Origin: CAYNFQ01 sp964396715
GTDB lineage: Bacteria > Patescibacteriota > Microgenomatia > Daviesbacterales > UBA10151
Length of the DNA: 64,000 bases
Direction of reading: 5' to 3'
Assembly (NCBI GenBank): GCA_964396715.1
Contig: CAYNFQ010000003.1
Location: 1 to 64,000 of the forward strand
The translations under genes were made by a program, and so were the position numbers. Below the pieces are notes generated by a model. It was given only the letters and a program-made list of their open reading frames with translations, had not been told where the DNA came from and made no database searches. Every line of letters begins with the position of its first letter. Position 1 is the stretch's first letter. This document shows positions 31,179 through 39,433 of the stretch, in pieces.

Positions 31179-32471
31179 TTATCTTCTTGCAAAAACTTCA
31201 TAACTTCTTTCAATCAACTTACTTTCAAATTGCTTGGCAGTATCCATAATGACTGACACCACAATCAACAGCCCTGTGCCGCCCAAAATCAAGGTGGTAA
31301 TGCCTGTTAAGTTAGATGCAATAGAGGGCAGTATTGCTATAGCTCCCAAAAACAAGGCCCCGAATAAGGTAATTCTCACCATGATGTAGTTTAAAAAAGC
31401 TGCTGTTTGTATGCCCGGCCTGATGCCGGGAATAAATCCGCCGTACTTTTTGATTTCATCGGAAACTTTTGTCGGATTAAAAATAACCGCAGTGTAAAAG
31501 TAGGTAAACCCGACCACTAACGCAAAATATACCAAATTATAGGTAAAAGCGCTGGGATTAAAATTAGCTGCCAGCCACCTGCCCAAAAAAGAAAGCTGCG
31601 GTTGGGTAACTTGGGCCAGATATGATCCTGCAAAGGAAGGCACCAAAACCAAAGACACAGCAAAAATTATGGGGATCACTCCTGCCTGATTTACCCGCAA
31701 GGGGATGTATGTTTGAGCCCCGGATCTTTCACCTTTATCTCCGATCACCCTTCTGGCATATTGAACCGTTATTTGCCTTCTGCCCTCATTCACAAAGACC
31801 ACGCCGGCAGTGACTACAATTCCCAAACTGGCGAAAATTAATATATTAATCAATTGGGTCTGATCAACCAAAGTAGCAGTTTGGGTAAAAACCACCGGCA
31901 AACGGGAAACTATTCCTGCAAAAATCAAAAGAGATATACCATTACCTATTCCATATTCGGTGATCAGCTCCCCCAGCCACATCAAAAATATAGTGCCTGC
32001 GCTCAACCCCACAACTATAGCAGCAATTTGTATTGGGGCAATTTGATCAACAACGCCCTGATTTCTTAAGAGTACAAACATACCAATGGCTTGTATGGCT
32101 GCCAGAGGTATACTCAAATATCTGGTATACTGGTTAATCATCTGCCTGCCGTATTCTCCTTCTTTGGATAATGCTTCCAGTTTCGGCATTATCATGGTTA
32201 AAAGCTGCATGATGATTGAGGCATTAATATAAGGGTTCAATCCCAAAGAAATTACCGAGAAATTAACCAATGTTCCCCCTGAAAATATATCCAGCAGCCC
32301 CAAAAATTGGTTTGAGGCAAACAGTTGCTGGAGCGCCACAAGATCCACCCCTGAAACAGGAATATGCGCCACAATTCTGAAAATTATGACAAGTATCAAA
32401 GTGATGATGATTTTTCTTCGCAGTTCGGGAATTTTAAATGCCTTAAATATGGGGGCAAGAATGTCAGACAT
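31179..32471 (-). CDS. secY: Protein translocase subunit SecY
   Basis: This 430-residue channel has ten transmembrane helices. The plug and first-loop region (HIPVSGVDLVALQQLF), PYINASIIMQLL, GIGNGISLLIFAGIV near 180 and the cytosolic loop ERSGAQTYIPLRVNQAGVIP near 255 are typical. It overlaps rplO by 8 bp, so it is part of the spc operon. The C-terminus is SKLIERSYEVFARR. Confidence 0.97.
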   Translation of the reverse strand: MSDILAPIFKAFKIPELRRKIIITLILVIIFRIVAHIPVSGVDLVALQQLFASNQFLGLLDIFSGGTLVNFSVISLGLNPYINASIIMQLLTMIMPKLEALSKEGEYGRQMINQYTRYLSIPLAAIQAIGMFVLLRNQGVVDQIAPIQIAAIVVGLSAGTIFLMWLGELITEYGIGNGISLLIFAGIVSRLPVVFTQTATLVDQTQLINILIFASLGIVVTAGVVFVNEGRRQITVQYARRVIGDKGERSGAQTYIPLRVNQAGVIPIIFAVSLVLVPSFAGSYLAQVTQPQLSFLGRWLAANFNPSAFTYNLVYFALVVGFTYFYTAVIFNPTKVSDEIKKYGGFIPGIRPGIQTAAFLNYIMVRITLFGALFLGAIAILPSIASNLTGITTLILGGTGLLIVVSVIMDTAKQFESKLIERSYEVFARR

Positions 32472-32895
32472 ATTCCACCTTTCCGCCTTTTTCTTCTATT
32501 TTCTTTTTTGCTCTTTGGGAAACAGGCAGTCTCACAGTCAAAGATACATTAATTTCCCCATTGCCTAAAATTTTTACTCCTTTTTTCGCATCTTTTTCCT
32601 TGATCAGCCCCAGCTTTAGTAACTGCTCGATATCCACAATGGTTTTAGCTTTAAGTTTCCCCAAGTCCGCCAGATTTACCACAGAAAATTTGTCTGAAAC
32701 CTGAGGGTTGCCTAAACCCCTTCTTAAGGGTAATTTTTTATACAGGTTGTTGCCGGAAAATGCCACAGTTAGCTTACCCCTGCTCTTTTGTCCCTTAGTG
32801 CCCCGTCCTGCAGTCTTGCCCAATCCGGAACCAATACCACGGCCTACCCGTTTGTTACCTTTTCCTTTACTTTTAATCAGTTTATGTAGTTTCAT
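32464..32895 (-). CDS. rplO: Ribosomal protein L15
   Basis: This 143-residue 50S protein has KGNKRVGRGIGSGLGKTAGR, LPLRRGLGNPQVS and the C-terminal AKKKIEEKGGKVEYV. It overlaps rpsE by 4 bp, leaving no room for rpmD (L30), which normally sits between them. Confidence 0.97.
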   Translation of the reverse strand: MKLHKLIKSKGKGNKRVGRGIGSGLGKTAGRGTKGQKSRGKLTVAFSGNNLYKKLPLRRGLGNPQVSDKFSVVNLADLGKLKAKTIVDIEQLLKLGLIKEKDAKKGVKILGNGEINVSLTVRLPVSQRAKKKIEEKGGKVEYV

Positions 32896-33368
32896 ACGGA
32901 TCTTAACTGACTTAGTGCCTCCATTGTGGCGTAAACATTTGATGCTTTATTTTTGGTTCCCAGAGATTTGGAAACTATATCGTGAATGCCGGCAGCCTCA
33001 ACCACCACCCGCACCGCTCCTCCGGCAATCACACCCGTACCAGTTGGAGCGGGTTTGAGTAAAACTTTGGCGGCGCCGTTTTTAATCAAAACCTGGTGAG
33101 GAATAGTTCTATCCTTAAGAGGCACTGTAATCAAATGTTTTTTTGCATAAGTTGTGGCTTTTCTGACAGCTGATTGAACCTCAGAGGCTTTGCCCAAGCC
33201 TACCCCCACTTTTCCCTTTCTATCTCCAACAACTACCAAAACCGACAGAGATCTCTTATCTCCTCCTTTGGTTTTTTTGGAAACTCTGTTTACCTGAACC
33301 ACTCTTTCAAAGTACTCCTGCAATTCTGTATTTATTGGTTGATTATTGATATTTGACACATTTGACAT
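32892..33368 (-). CDS. rpsE: Ribosomal protein S5
   Basis: This 158-residue 30S protein contributes to decoding accuracy. It has VVQVNRVSKKTKGGDKRSL, VGVGLGKASEVQSAVRKAT and GTGVIAGGAVRVVVEAAGI. The N-terminal MSNVSNINNQ is encoded by degenerate heptamers that continue into the rplR-rpsE gap. Confidence 0.97.
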   Translation of the reverse strand: MSNVSNINNQPINTELQEYFERVVQVNRVSKKTKGGDKRSLSVLVVVGDRKGKVGVGLGKASEVQSAVRKATTYAKKHLITVPLKDRTIPHQVLIKNGAAKVLLKPAPTGTGVIAGGAVRVVVEAAGIHDIVSKSLGTKNKASNVYATMEALSQLRSV

Positions 33369-33396
33369 TTGAAATTTGAAATTAGAAATTTAAAAT
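33350..33396. repeat. Heptamer repeat at rplR/rpsE junction
   Basis: Six or more degenerate ATTTGAA/ATTTGAC units span the rpsE start, so they contribute its first codons. Confidence 0.8.
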
Positions 33397-33722
33397 TCTA
33401 ACCCTCCTTCTCTGGCCCCTTTGGCAACCTGGGCTATTCTACCATGATACAAAAATCCGCCTCTGTCAAAAACTACCTTTTTGATCTTGTTCTTTAATGC
33501 TTTTTCAGCTAAAGTCTTGCCTGTCTGATATGCTTTCTCCATCTTTTTGCCATCCATCTTTACATCAGAGAAAGAAACTAAAGTTTTACCAATCTCATCA
33601 TCTATAATCTGAGCATAGATATGCTGATTAGATCTAAATACAGCTAACCTGGGGCATTCTTTGGTACCCCCGATCTTCCTTCTTATTTTCTGATGTCTTT
33701 TTTCCCTTAATACTGAATACAT
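33390..33722 (-). CDS. rplR: Ribosomal protein L18
   Basis: This 110-residue 5S rRNA binder has RLAVFRSNQHIYAQIIDDEI near 27 and KVVFDRGGFLYHGRIAQVAK near the end, followed by GAREGGLEF. The N-terminal basic tail is short. It sits in the conserved rplF-rplR-rpsE order. Confidence 0.97.
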   Translation of the reverse strand: MYSVLREKRHQKIRRKIGGTKECPRLAVFRSNQHIYAQIIDDEIGKTLVSFSDVKMDGKKMEKAYQTGKTLAEKALKNKIKKVVFDRGGFLYHGRIAQVAKGAREGGLEF

Positions 33723-33733
33723 AATACTTAATA

Positions 33734-34300
33734 CTATTTCGCTCCTCCTGCTTGGACTGTCCCTACTTTGGCGCTCTTTCCCACCTTCTTTCTGATATAT
33801 TCACCCTCAAATCTGATTCCTTTACCCTTATAAACATCGGGGATTCTCACCTTCTTGATATTGGCGGCAATTTGTCCCACTAATTGTTTATCAATACCCA
33901 TCACTTTAATTTTGGTATTATCTGCTACCTCAAAGGCAATCCCCGCAGGTGCTACAATCTCCACCTGATGGGAATAACCCACATTTAAAACTAACTTGTC
34001 TCCGGCAACTTGGGCCCTAAACCCAACACCAACAAGTTCCAAGTTTTTACTCCAGCCCTCTGTCACACCCAAAACCATATTGGCAGTTAAATTTCTAAAT
34101 AGCCCATGCAGGGCTTTATTTCTTTTTAGGTCATTTTTCCTTTTAACCAAAACTTGATCTCCTGCTATCTCAACCTTAATTCCAGGCGCTACAGTGATGC
34201 TAAGATGCCCCTTGGGACCATTCACCATCAAATTAGCCCCATCTTTTTGAATGGTTACTCCCGGTGGTATGGTGATGGGTGCTGCTCCTATTCTACTCAT
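33734..34300 (-). CDS. rplF: Ribosomal protein L6
   Basis: This 188-residue protein near the GTPase centre has MSRIGAAPITIPPGVTI, the first-domain VNGPKGHLSI and the C-terminal signature PDVYKGKGIRFEGEYIRKK. The C-terminal SAKVGTVQAGGAK is longer than usual by a few residues. Confidence 0.97.
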   Translation of the reverse strand: MSRIGAAPITIPPGVTIQKDGANLMVNGPKGHLSITVAPGIKVEIAGDQVLVKRKNDLKRNKALHGLFRNLTANMVLGVTEGWSKNLELVGVGFRAQVAGDKLVLNVGYSHQVEIVAPAGIAFEVADNTKIKVMGIDKQLVGQIAANIKKVRIPDVYKGKGIRFEGEYIRKKVGKSAKVGTVQAGGAK

Positions 34301-34307
34301 ATGTTAC

Positions 34308-34685
34308 TTACCAGATTAATGCCAGTACCTCCCCTCCTACTTTGGCTGCTCTTGCCTGATTGTCAGTCATCAAACCCTTGGGCGTTGAAATTACCGCTAT
34401 ACCCAAACCATTTAATACTCTTGGCAGATCTTTAACACCTTTGTAAATTCTTAAAGAAGGTTTTGACACTCTTTCTATCTCGGTAATGGCAGGTTTTCTT
34501 AAATGATATTTTAAGATCACTTTAATCTCTCTGTCTTTATGTGAAACACTTTCAATGTAGCCTTCTTTTTTAAGGAGCTGTATCAGTTTAAGAATCAGTT
34601 TTGAATACCTGAGCAAAACCTGCTCTTTACCAACCTGATAGCCATTTTTTATTCTTATCAGCGCATCTGCCACAGGATCATTCAT
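34308..34685 (-). CDS. rpsH: Ribosomal protein S8
   Basis: This 125-residue 16S rRNA binder has MNDPVADALIRIKNGYQVGK, KVILKYHLRKPAITEIERVS and the C-terminal GIAVISTPKGLMTDNQARAA with VGGEVLALIW. It starts 1 bp after rpsN ends. Confidence 0.97.
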   Translation of the reverse strand: MNDPVADALIRIKNGYQVGKEQVLLRYSKLILKLIQLLKKEGYIESVSHKDREIKVILKYHLRKPAITEIERVSKPSLRIYKGVKDLPRVLNGLGIAVISTPKGLMTDNQARAAKVGGEVLALIW

Positions 34686-34686
34686 A

Positions 34687-34866
34687 TTACCAGCTCGCTT
34701 TCTTCACACCCGGCAATGCACCGACGTGTGCCAGCTCTCTGAAACAAAGCCTGCAAAGCCCGAATTTTCTCAAATATGATCTTGCCCTACCGCACTTCAT
34801 ACAGCGGTTTTTCTTTTGTACTTCATATTTAAACTTCTTTTTTACAATATTTGATACTTTAGCCAT
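34687..34866 (-). CDS. rpsN: Ribosomal protein S14, zinc type
   Basis: This is the 59-residue short form with a zinc finger: CMKCGRARSYLRKFGLCRLC gives CxxC...CxxC. The start ATG at 34866 (MAKVSNIVKK) is chosen over an 11-codon longer frame that overlaps rplE. It continues into GALPGVKKASW, the standard end. Confidence 0.97.
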   Translation of the reverse strand: MAKVSNIVKKKFKYEVQKKNRCMKCGRARSYLRKFGLCRLCFRELAHVGALPGVKKASW

Positions 34867-34867
34867 A

Positions 34868-35413
34868 TTAACTCCTAAACGGCATTCCCAATGCCTCAAG
34901 TAATTTTTTACCCGCTTCGCGATTTTTGGCCGTGGTGGTAATGGTGACAGCCAACCCCCGCACTTTATCTATGATTTTATAATCCACTTCAGGAAAAATA
35001 ATCTGTTCCCGCAGTCCTAAGTTTAAATTTCCGGAATGGTCAAAAGAGTTGGCAGACACTCCCTTAAAATCCCGCACTTTTGGTAAAACTATATTGATAA
35101 ATTTATCCAAAAAAGCGTACATTTTCTCACCCCGCAATATGACCATGATTCCAACAGGCTGACCTTTGGCTACTTTAAATGAGGCAATTGATTTTTTTGC
35201 ATACGTTACCAGAGGCAGTTGTCCGCTCAATGCTGAGAGGTAAACCTTCACCTTTTCCAAAATCCCGCTGTTGTCTTTGGCCTCTCCCAGCCCCATGCTG
35301 ATGACGATTTTTTCCACTTTTGGCACTGCCATAATATTTTTAAGCCCCAAATCCATCCTTAATTTATTTTTTATTTCTTTAAGATATTTTTCTTTTAACC
35401 TTTGCATAATCAC
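34868..35413 (-). CDS. rplE: Ribosomal protein L5
   Basis: This 181-residue 5S rRNA binder has VPKVEKIVISMGLGEAKDNS, AKKSIASFKVAKGQPVGIMV, FKGVSANSFDHSGNLNLGLR and a typical AVTITTTAKNREAGKKLLEAL end. The GTG at 35413 overlaps the rplX stop (GTGA) and has GGAG 5 nt upstream. ATG 35407 is the alternative. Confidence 0.96.
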   Translation of the reverse strand: MIMQRLKEKYLKEIKNKLRMDLGLKNIMAVPKVEKIVISMGLGEAKDNSGILEKVKVYLSALSGQLPLVTYAKKSIASFKVAKGQPVGIMVILRGEKMYAFLDKFINIVLPKVRDFKGVSANSFDHSGNLNLGLREQIIFPEVDYKIIDKVRGLAVTITTTAKNREAGKKLLEALGMPFRS

Positions 35414-35715
35414 TTAATCTCCTTTGTGCACTTTTTACATATTCTCATCTTACTTGTACCTGCTATCTGGTATCCCACCCTGGTCACTTTTTGGCAATTT
35501 GGGCAAATTAATCCCACGTTGGATATATTCATCGGTTTGGGAATATCAATAATACCTCCCTGGGTATCTCCCATTTTTCTGACATGCCTTTTGTAAAGAT
35601 TTGCCCCTTCCACAAACACTCTGCCCTTCTTTGCCAAAACATATGCCACACTACCCTCTTTCCCTCTATCTTTACCAAGTAAAATTTTTACCTTGTCCCC
35701 CTTTTTGATTTTCAT
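35410..35715 (-). CDS. rplX: Ribosomal protein L24
   Basis: The KOW motif IKKGDKVKILLGKDRGKEGS starts the 101-residue protein, and GVNLYKRHVRK-like GANLYKRHVRKMGDTQGGII follows. The C-terminal CPNCQKVTRVGYQ and CKKC give two CxxC pairs, a zinc-binding tail found in some L24 forms. Confidence 0.96.
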   Translation of the reverse strand: MKIKKGDKVKILLGKDRGKEGSVAYVLAKKGRVFVEGANLYKRHVRKMGDTQGGIIDIPKPMNISNVGLICPNCQKVTRVGYQIAGTSKMRICKKCTKEIK

Positions 35716-35731
35716 AGTGAGCGTAGTCGAA

Positions 35732-36100
35732 CTACCATACCTCCTGTGCTAAAGAAATAATCTTAGTAAAACCCTTATCTCTAACCTCTCTGGCAATCGG
35801 GCCAAAAATTCTGGTTGCGCGCAAATTTCCATCATCATCCACTACAACGCCTGCATTATCATCAAACTTTATGTAAGAACCATCAGAGCGCCTGAGTTCT
35901 TTTTTAGTCCTGACTATGACAGTTTTGACAATCTCATGATCTTTAACCTGACCATTAGGATCAGCTCCTTTAACCACTGCCACCACCAGTTGTCCCAAAG
36001 TGGCTTTTCTTTTACCGGATCCGCCTAAAGGTTGGATCACCTGCAAGGCTTTGGCTCCGCTATTATCTGCAACTGTCAGTCTAGTCCTGTGTTGAACCAT
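35732..36100 (-). CDS. rplN: Ribosomal protein L14
   Basis: This 122-residue protein at the subunit interface has MVQHRTRLTVADNSGAKALQ, VVAVVKGADPNGQVKDHEIV and GTRIFGPIAREVR-like ATRIFGPIAREVRDKGFTKI. It lies 56 bp after rpsQ; the gap contains degenerate heptamers. Confidence 0.97.
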   Translation of the reverse strand: MVQHRTRLTVADNSGAKALQVIQPLGGSGKRKATLGQLVVAVVKGADPNGQVKDHEIVKTVIVRTKKELRRSDGSYIKFDDNAGVVVDDDGNLRATRIFGPIAREVRDKGFTKIISLAQEVW

Positions 36101-36156
36101 AAAGTTAGGGAATAGTGAATAGGGTTTAGTGATTAGTCGAAATCACAAATCTTAAG

Positions 36157-36612
36157 CTATTCCTTACCTCCTTTCTCTATCTTTGAAGAAGATTTTATTT
36201 TTTTTACTGGTTTTTCTTTAATTTTTTCTGACTGTTTACTGTCCACTGTACCCTGCCGCCTTTGGCGAGCCTCGTCTTTGACGGGTTCACTTGCTTTGTC
36301 CTCCGGCATTACCTGCCTGCCGGCAGGCACGGCCTCAGCAATCACCTCTTCTGCTGCCATCTTCTGCTCAGCCTCAACAATTTCTGCTAAATTTTTGCCG
36401 ACAACTTTGGTAATTTTGAAATGTTTATTCTTAGATACCGGCTTGCATTTTATGATCTCCACTATATCTCCGTCTTTCACTCCAATAGAATCATCCGCTA
36501 AGTATTTTTTAGTTCTAATAAATGTTTTTTTATACAGGGGGTGGGCAGCTACTCGCTCCACAATGACCGTGGCTGTATTTTGTAATTTTGTTGATGTCAC
36601 CCTACCAATCAT
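36157..36612 (-). CDS. rpsQ: Ribosomal protein S17 with repeat-derived C-terminal extension
   Basis: The first 80 residues are S17 (IGRVTSTKLQNTATVIVERV; GDIVEIIKCKPVSKNKHFKI). About 70 more follow. Within them VPAGRQVMPED is encoded by the GC-rich palindrome and EPVKDEARQRRQGT by the 31-bp repeat. Family members end at about 85 residues, so this tail was built from two inserted repeats and is likely disordered. Confidence 0.95.
   Translation of the reverse strand: MIGRVTSTKLQNTATVIVERVAAHPLYKKTFIRTKKYLADDSIGVKDGDIVEIIKCKPVSKNKHFKITKVVGKNLAEIVEAEQKMAAEEVIAEAVPAGRQVMPEDKASEPVKDEARQRRQGTVDSKQSEKIKEKPVKKIKSSSKIEKGGKE
36255..36285. repeat. 31-bp dispersed repeat, copy 2, inside rpsQ
   Basis: This is identical over 31 bp to 27044-27074 and is translated here as VKDEARQRRQ. 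Confidence 0.9.
36309..36330. repeat. GC-rich palindromic repeat, copy 2, inside rpsQ
   Basis: CCTGCCTGCCGGCAGGCA is translated as part of VPAGRQV. It is the same family as 5941-5985 and 27991-28006. Confidence 0.85.
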
Positions 36613-36914
36613 TATTTTCTACCTCCATTTTTTCGGTTATCAGTCTGTGGTTTGCGGTCTTCAGATTGACCGACAACTGATTTACTTTGACCTGACAACT
36701 GAGAACTTAGAACTGATAACTGTTCTTTCTGTCTTAATATGGTCAAAACCCGTGCCAAATCTTTTTTCTTTTTATTAACTTGTTTTAAATCCTGTAATTT
36801 TTTCATATTTTTATCCATCGTCAGATCTGCAATTTCTTTTTTGAAAGCTGTGATCTTCTCTTTTAACTCTTTTACATCCAATCCTTTAATCTGCGTCAGT
36901 TCATTTTTTTTCAT
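36612..36914 (-). CDS. rpmC: Ribosomal protein L29 with repeat-derived tail
   Basis: The first 62 residues are L29 (ELTQIKGLDVKELKEKITAF; KKDLARVLTILRQKE). The remaining 38 (LSVLSSQLSGQSKSVVGQSE and on) are Ser/Gln-rich and encoded by 7-bp periodic ACTGATA-like DNA. The stop overlaps the rpsQ ATG by one base. Confidence 0.95.
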   Translation of the reverse strand: MKKNELTQIKGLDVKELKEKITAFKKEIADLTMDKNMKKLQDLKQVNKKKKDLARVLTILRQKEQLSVLSSQLSGQSKSVVGQSEDRKPQTDNRKNGGRK

Positions 36915-37330
36915 ACATTGCCTTTCTCCACAAATTTAGTCTCTACAGGCAGTTTGTGTGAGGCTAACCTTAATGCTTCTTCTGCAACATCTCTTGTCAC
37001 AGCTCCCATTTCAAAAATCAGAGTCCCTGGTTTGACCACTGCCACATATCCTTCCACATCCCCTTTTCCGGAGCCCATTCTTGATTCGGCCGGGTGTTTG
37101 GTAACCGGTTTGTCGGGAAAAACCCTAATCCAAATACGCCCGCCCCGCTGAGTATAATGAGCCATGGCCCGTCTGGCTGCTTCCAGTTGCCTTGAGGAAA
37201 GCCAGCCGGCTGCCATAGCTTTTATGCCAAAGGTGCCAAAAGATAGGGTGTTGCCGCGTGTGGCAATCCCTCCCCTTTTACCTTTAAAAGCCTTCCTATG
37301 TTTGCTTCTTTTTGGTTGTAGCAGTGCCAT
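36911..37330 (-). CDS. rplP: Ribosomal protein L16
   Basis: This 139-residue protein at the A-site tRNA region has KHRKAFKGKRGGIATRGNTL, AARRAMAHYTQRGGRIWIRV and RMGSGKGDVEGYVAVVKPGT. It overlaps rpmC by 4 bp and rpsC by 1 bp. Confidence 0.97.
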   Translation of the reverse strand: MALLQPKRSKHRKAFKGKRGGIATRGNTLSFGTFGIKAMAAGWLSSRQLEAARRAMAHYTQRGGRIWIRVFPDKPVTKHPAESRMGSGKGDVEGYVAVVKPGTLIFEMGAVTRDVAEEALRLASHKLPVETKFVEKGNV

Positions 37331-37971
37331 TAAATCTCTACCTCCCCTTTGTTAATCCATACTTTAACGCCTACATATCCTGATTTTGTTAAAGCCGGAT
37401 AGACCGTAAAATCAATGTTTGCTCTCAAGGTATGCAATGGCATTGTTCCTTGAGCCTTCCGCTCACGCCTGGCAATTTCCGCTCCGCCAATTCTGCCTGA
37501 TAAAACAATCCGCACACCTTTGGCCCCGGCCCTCATCACTCTTTCAATTGATTGGTTCATCACTCTTTGAGCAGGCAATCTTCTGGCAAGCTGTTCCGCC
37601 ACAGACTGGGCAACCAAGTAAGAGGAAAGGTCTGCAGATTTTAACTCCATCGGGGCAATTTCCAGACTGTTTTCATCTTTAATTTTTAACTCCTTCATTA
37701 AAAATTTCTTCAGTTCTGTTAAACCGCTTCCTCCTCTGCCGATTAAAATCCCCGGGCGGGACACAAAAATTATCACCTTCAATTTATTGACCGCCCTCTC
37801 AATTTCCACTGACTGAATTCCGGCAGGCCTTAATTTTTTCATCAAAAGCTCTCTAATTTTGATATCCTCCAAAACATTCTGTCTGTATCTTGCTCCATGC
37901 GCATACCATCTTGATTTCCAAGAAGTTCCAATACCCATTCTAAAACCAACCGGATGAATTTTTTGTCCCAT
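37330..37971 (-). CDS. rpsC: Ribosomal protein S3
   Basis: This 213-residue protein of the mRNA entry channel has MGQKIHPVGFRMGIGTSWKS, the KH-domain loop VSRPGILIGRGGSGLTELKK and the C-terminal GAKGVRIVLSGRIGGAEIAR, where the more usual sequence is ...GRLGGAEIAR. It ends VGVKVWINKGEVEI. Confidence 0.97.
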   Translation of the reverse strand: MGQKIHPVGFRMGIGTSWKSRWYAHGARYRQNVLEDIKIRELLMKKLRPAGIQSVEIERAVNKLKVIIFVSRPGILIGRGGSGLTELKKFLMKELKIKDENSLEIAPMELKSADLSSYLVAQSVAEQLARRLPAQRVMNQSIERVMRAGAKGVRIVLSGRIGGAEIARRERKAQGTMPLHTLRANIDFTVYPALTKSGYVGVKVWINKGEVEI

Positions 37972-38364
37972 CTACTTTTCCTCCTTTTTTTCTGCTTTTT
38001 CAGTTTTGACATTTGACATTTGAGATTTGAGATTTAAATCGTCCGTTAGGACGATTTTAATATGACTCATTCTTCTTTTGAATGGCTTGACTCTGCCTCT
38101 GGTGCCTGCTCTAAATCTCCTCATCTTCATACTTTCATCAACCTCCAGTTTTTTGAAAACCACCTTATCTGCATCTAATCCTGCAACTTTGGCATTTGCC
38201 AAAACTGTTTCCATGGCTTTTTCCAGATCTTTTGCAGCATATTTTGGTGTGACTCTAAGTATTGCCAAAGCCTGACTGGGGTTCATCTTTCGCACCAGAT
38301 CAGCCACCAACCTCAATTTCCGAGGTGAGGTGTGTATATATCGTTGTATTGTTTGTATTTCCAT
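37972..38364 (-). CDS. rplV: Ribosomal protein L22
   Basis: This 130-residue tunnel protein has YIHTSPRKLRLVADLVRKMN, AKVAGLDADKVVFKKLEVDE and RFRAGTRGRVKPFKRRMSHI. After the core, NLKSQMSNVKTEKAEKKEEK is encoded partly by ATTTGAC heptamers (38004-38036). Confidence 0.96.
   Translation of the reverse strand: MEIQTIQRYIHTSPRKLRLVADLVRKMNPSQALAILRVTPKYAAKDLEKAMETVLANAKVAGLDADKVVFKKLEVDESMKMRRFRAGTRGRVKPFKRRMSHIKIVLTDDLNLKSQMSNVKTEKAEKKEEK
38004..38036. repeat. Heptamer repeat in the rplV 3' end
   Basis: Five TTTGACA/TTTGAGA units are read as LKSQMSNVK. Confidence 0.8.
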
Positions 38365-38377
38365 AAATACTGAAAAA

Positions 38378-38665
38378 TTACGTCTTCGCCGTAGATTTTT
38401 CAGTCACCTTTCCATGACCGTGGAATTTTCTGGTCGGCGCAAATTCACCTAAGTAGTGACCTACCATAGACTCTGACACAAATACAGTGACAAAGTTTTT
38501 CCCCTGATGAATTAAAAATGTATGTCCCACAAACTCAGGGGGGATTTGCGACCTTCTGGCCCAGGTTTTTATTGGATCTTTTTTACCAGCAGCCCCTTTT
38601 TGCTTCATTACTTTCTCAAGTAATTTTGCATCAATATATGGTCCTTTTTTAGTTGATCTGCTCAT
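38378..38665 (-). CDS. rpsS: Ribosomal protein S19
   Basis: This 95-residue protein of the 30S head has MSRSTKKGPYIDAKLLEKV, TWARRSQIPPEFVGHTFLIH and GHYLGEFAPTRKFHGHGK. The start ATG at 38665 overlaps the rplB stop by one base; the longer frame is not supported by the family. Confidence 0.97.
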   Translation of the reverse strand: MSRSTKKGPYIDAKLLEKVMKQKGAAGKKDPIKTWARRSQIPPEFVGHTFLIHQGKNFVTVFVSESMVGHYLGEFAPTRKFHGHGKVTEKSTAKT

Positions 38666-39432
38666 TACTTTCTCCTTTTCAAAATATATTTGTTGGTCCA
38701 TTTCTTTTTATTTCTGGTTTTACCAACAGCAGGACGGCCGTATTTGGTCATTGGCCTTTTTCTGCCAATTCCGGACCTTCCTTCTCCTCCTCCATGAGGA
38801 TGGGAATCCGGATCCTGAGCCACACCTCTAACAGTCGGTCTAATGCCCATATGTCTCATTCTGCCTGCTTTTCCTATCACTCTTGCCCTAAACTCTTCAT
38901 TCCCTAAAACCCCCACAGTTGCCAAAGATTGCAAAGGTACCATTCTAATCTCTCCGGAAGGCAATTTCAAATGAGCAAATCCACCTTCCTTGGCAAGAAG
39001 CTGCAAAGCAACTCCCGCAGATCTGCCCAGCTGCCCGCCCCTTCCAGGAACGAGTTCTACATTATGCACCAGGGTGCCCACAGTTAAATTCTTTAACTGC
39101 ATTGCATTGCCCGCTCTTGCCTCCACTTTTTCACCTGATTCAACTTTATCTCCAACTTGCAACCTTGATGGAGCAAGTATGTACCTAAACTCCCCATCCG
39201 TATATTTAATTAGAGCAATACCAACATTTCTATTTGGATCATAGTCTACTGAAACAACCTCACCTGAAATTCCAAACTTATCTCTTGTAAAATCAATTTC
39301 CCGCCAGTATCTTTTGTGTCTGCCGCCCTGACTGCGCACTGTCACCATTCCACCAGCTGATCTTCCAGAGTGTTTCTTAAGTAATGTTTTTAAATTTTTT
39401 ATTGTTAACTTGTTACTTGTTACTTGTGCCAT
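38665..39432 (-). CDS. rplB: Ribosomal protein L2
   Basis: This 255-residue peptidyl-transferase-centre protein has the conserved HPHGGGEGRSGIGRKRPMT (His near 213) and RAVGGVxxN-like RPTVRGVAQDPDSHPHGG. It is shorter than the usual 275 at the N-terminus. The first codons MAQVTSNK come from GTAACAA heptamers, as does the end of rplD. Confidence 0.97.
   Translation of the reverse strand: MAQVTSNKLTIKNLKTLLKKHSGRSAGGMVTVRSQGGRHKRYWREIDFTRDKFGISGEVVSVDYDPNRNVGIALIKYTDGEFRYILAPSRLQVGDKVESGEKVEARAGNAMQLKNLTVGTLVHNVELVPGRGGQLGRSAGVALQLLAKEGGFAHLKLPSGEIRMVPLQSLATVGVLGNEEFRARVIGKAGRMRHMGIRPTVRGVAQDPDSHPHGGGEGRSGIGRKRPMTKYGRPAVGKTRNKKKWTNKYILKRRK
39406..39427. repeat. Heptamer repeat at the rplB start
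   Basis: Three TTGTTAC units on the plus strand encode the VTSNK in the L2 N-terminus. Confidence 0.8.
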
Positions 39433-39433
39433 G

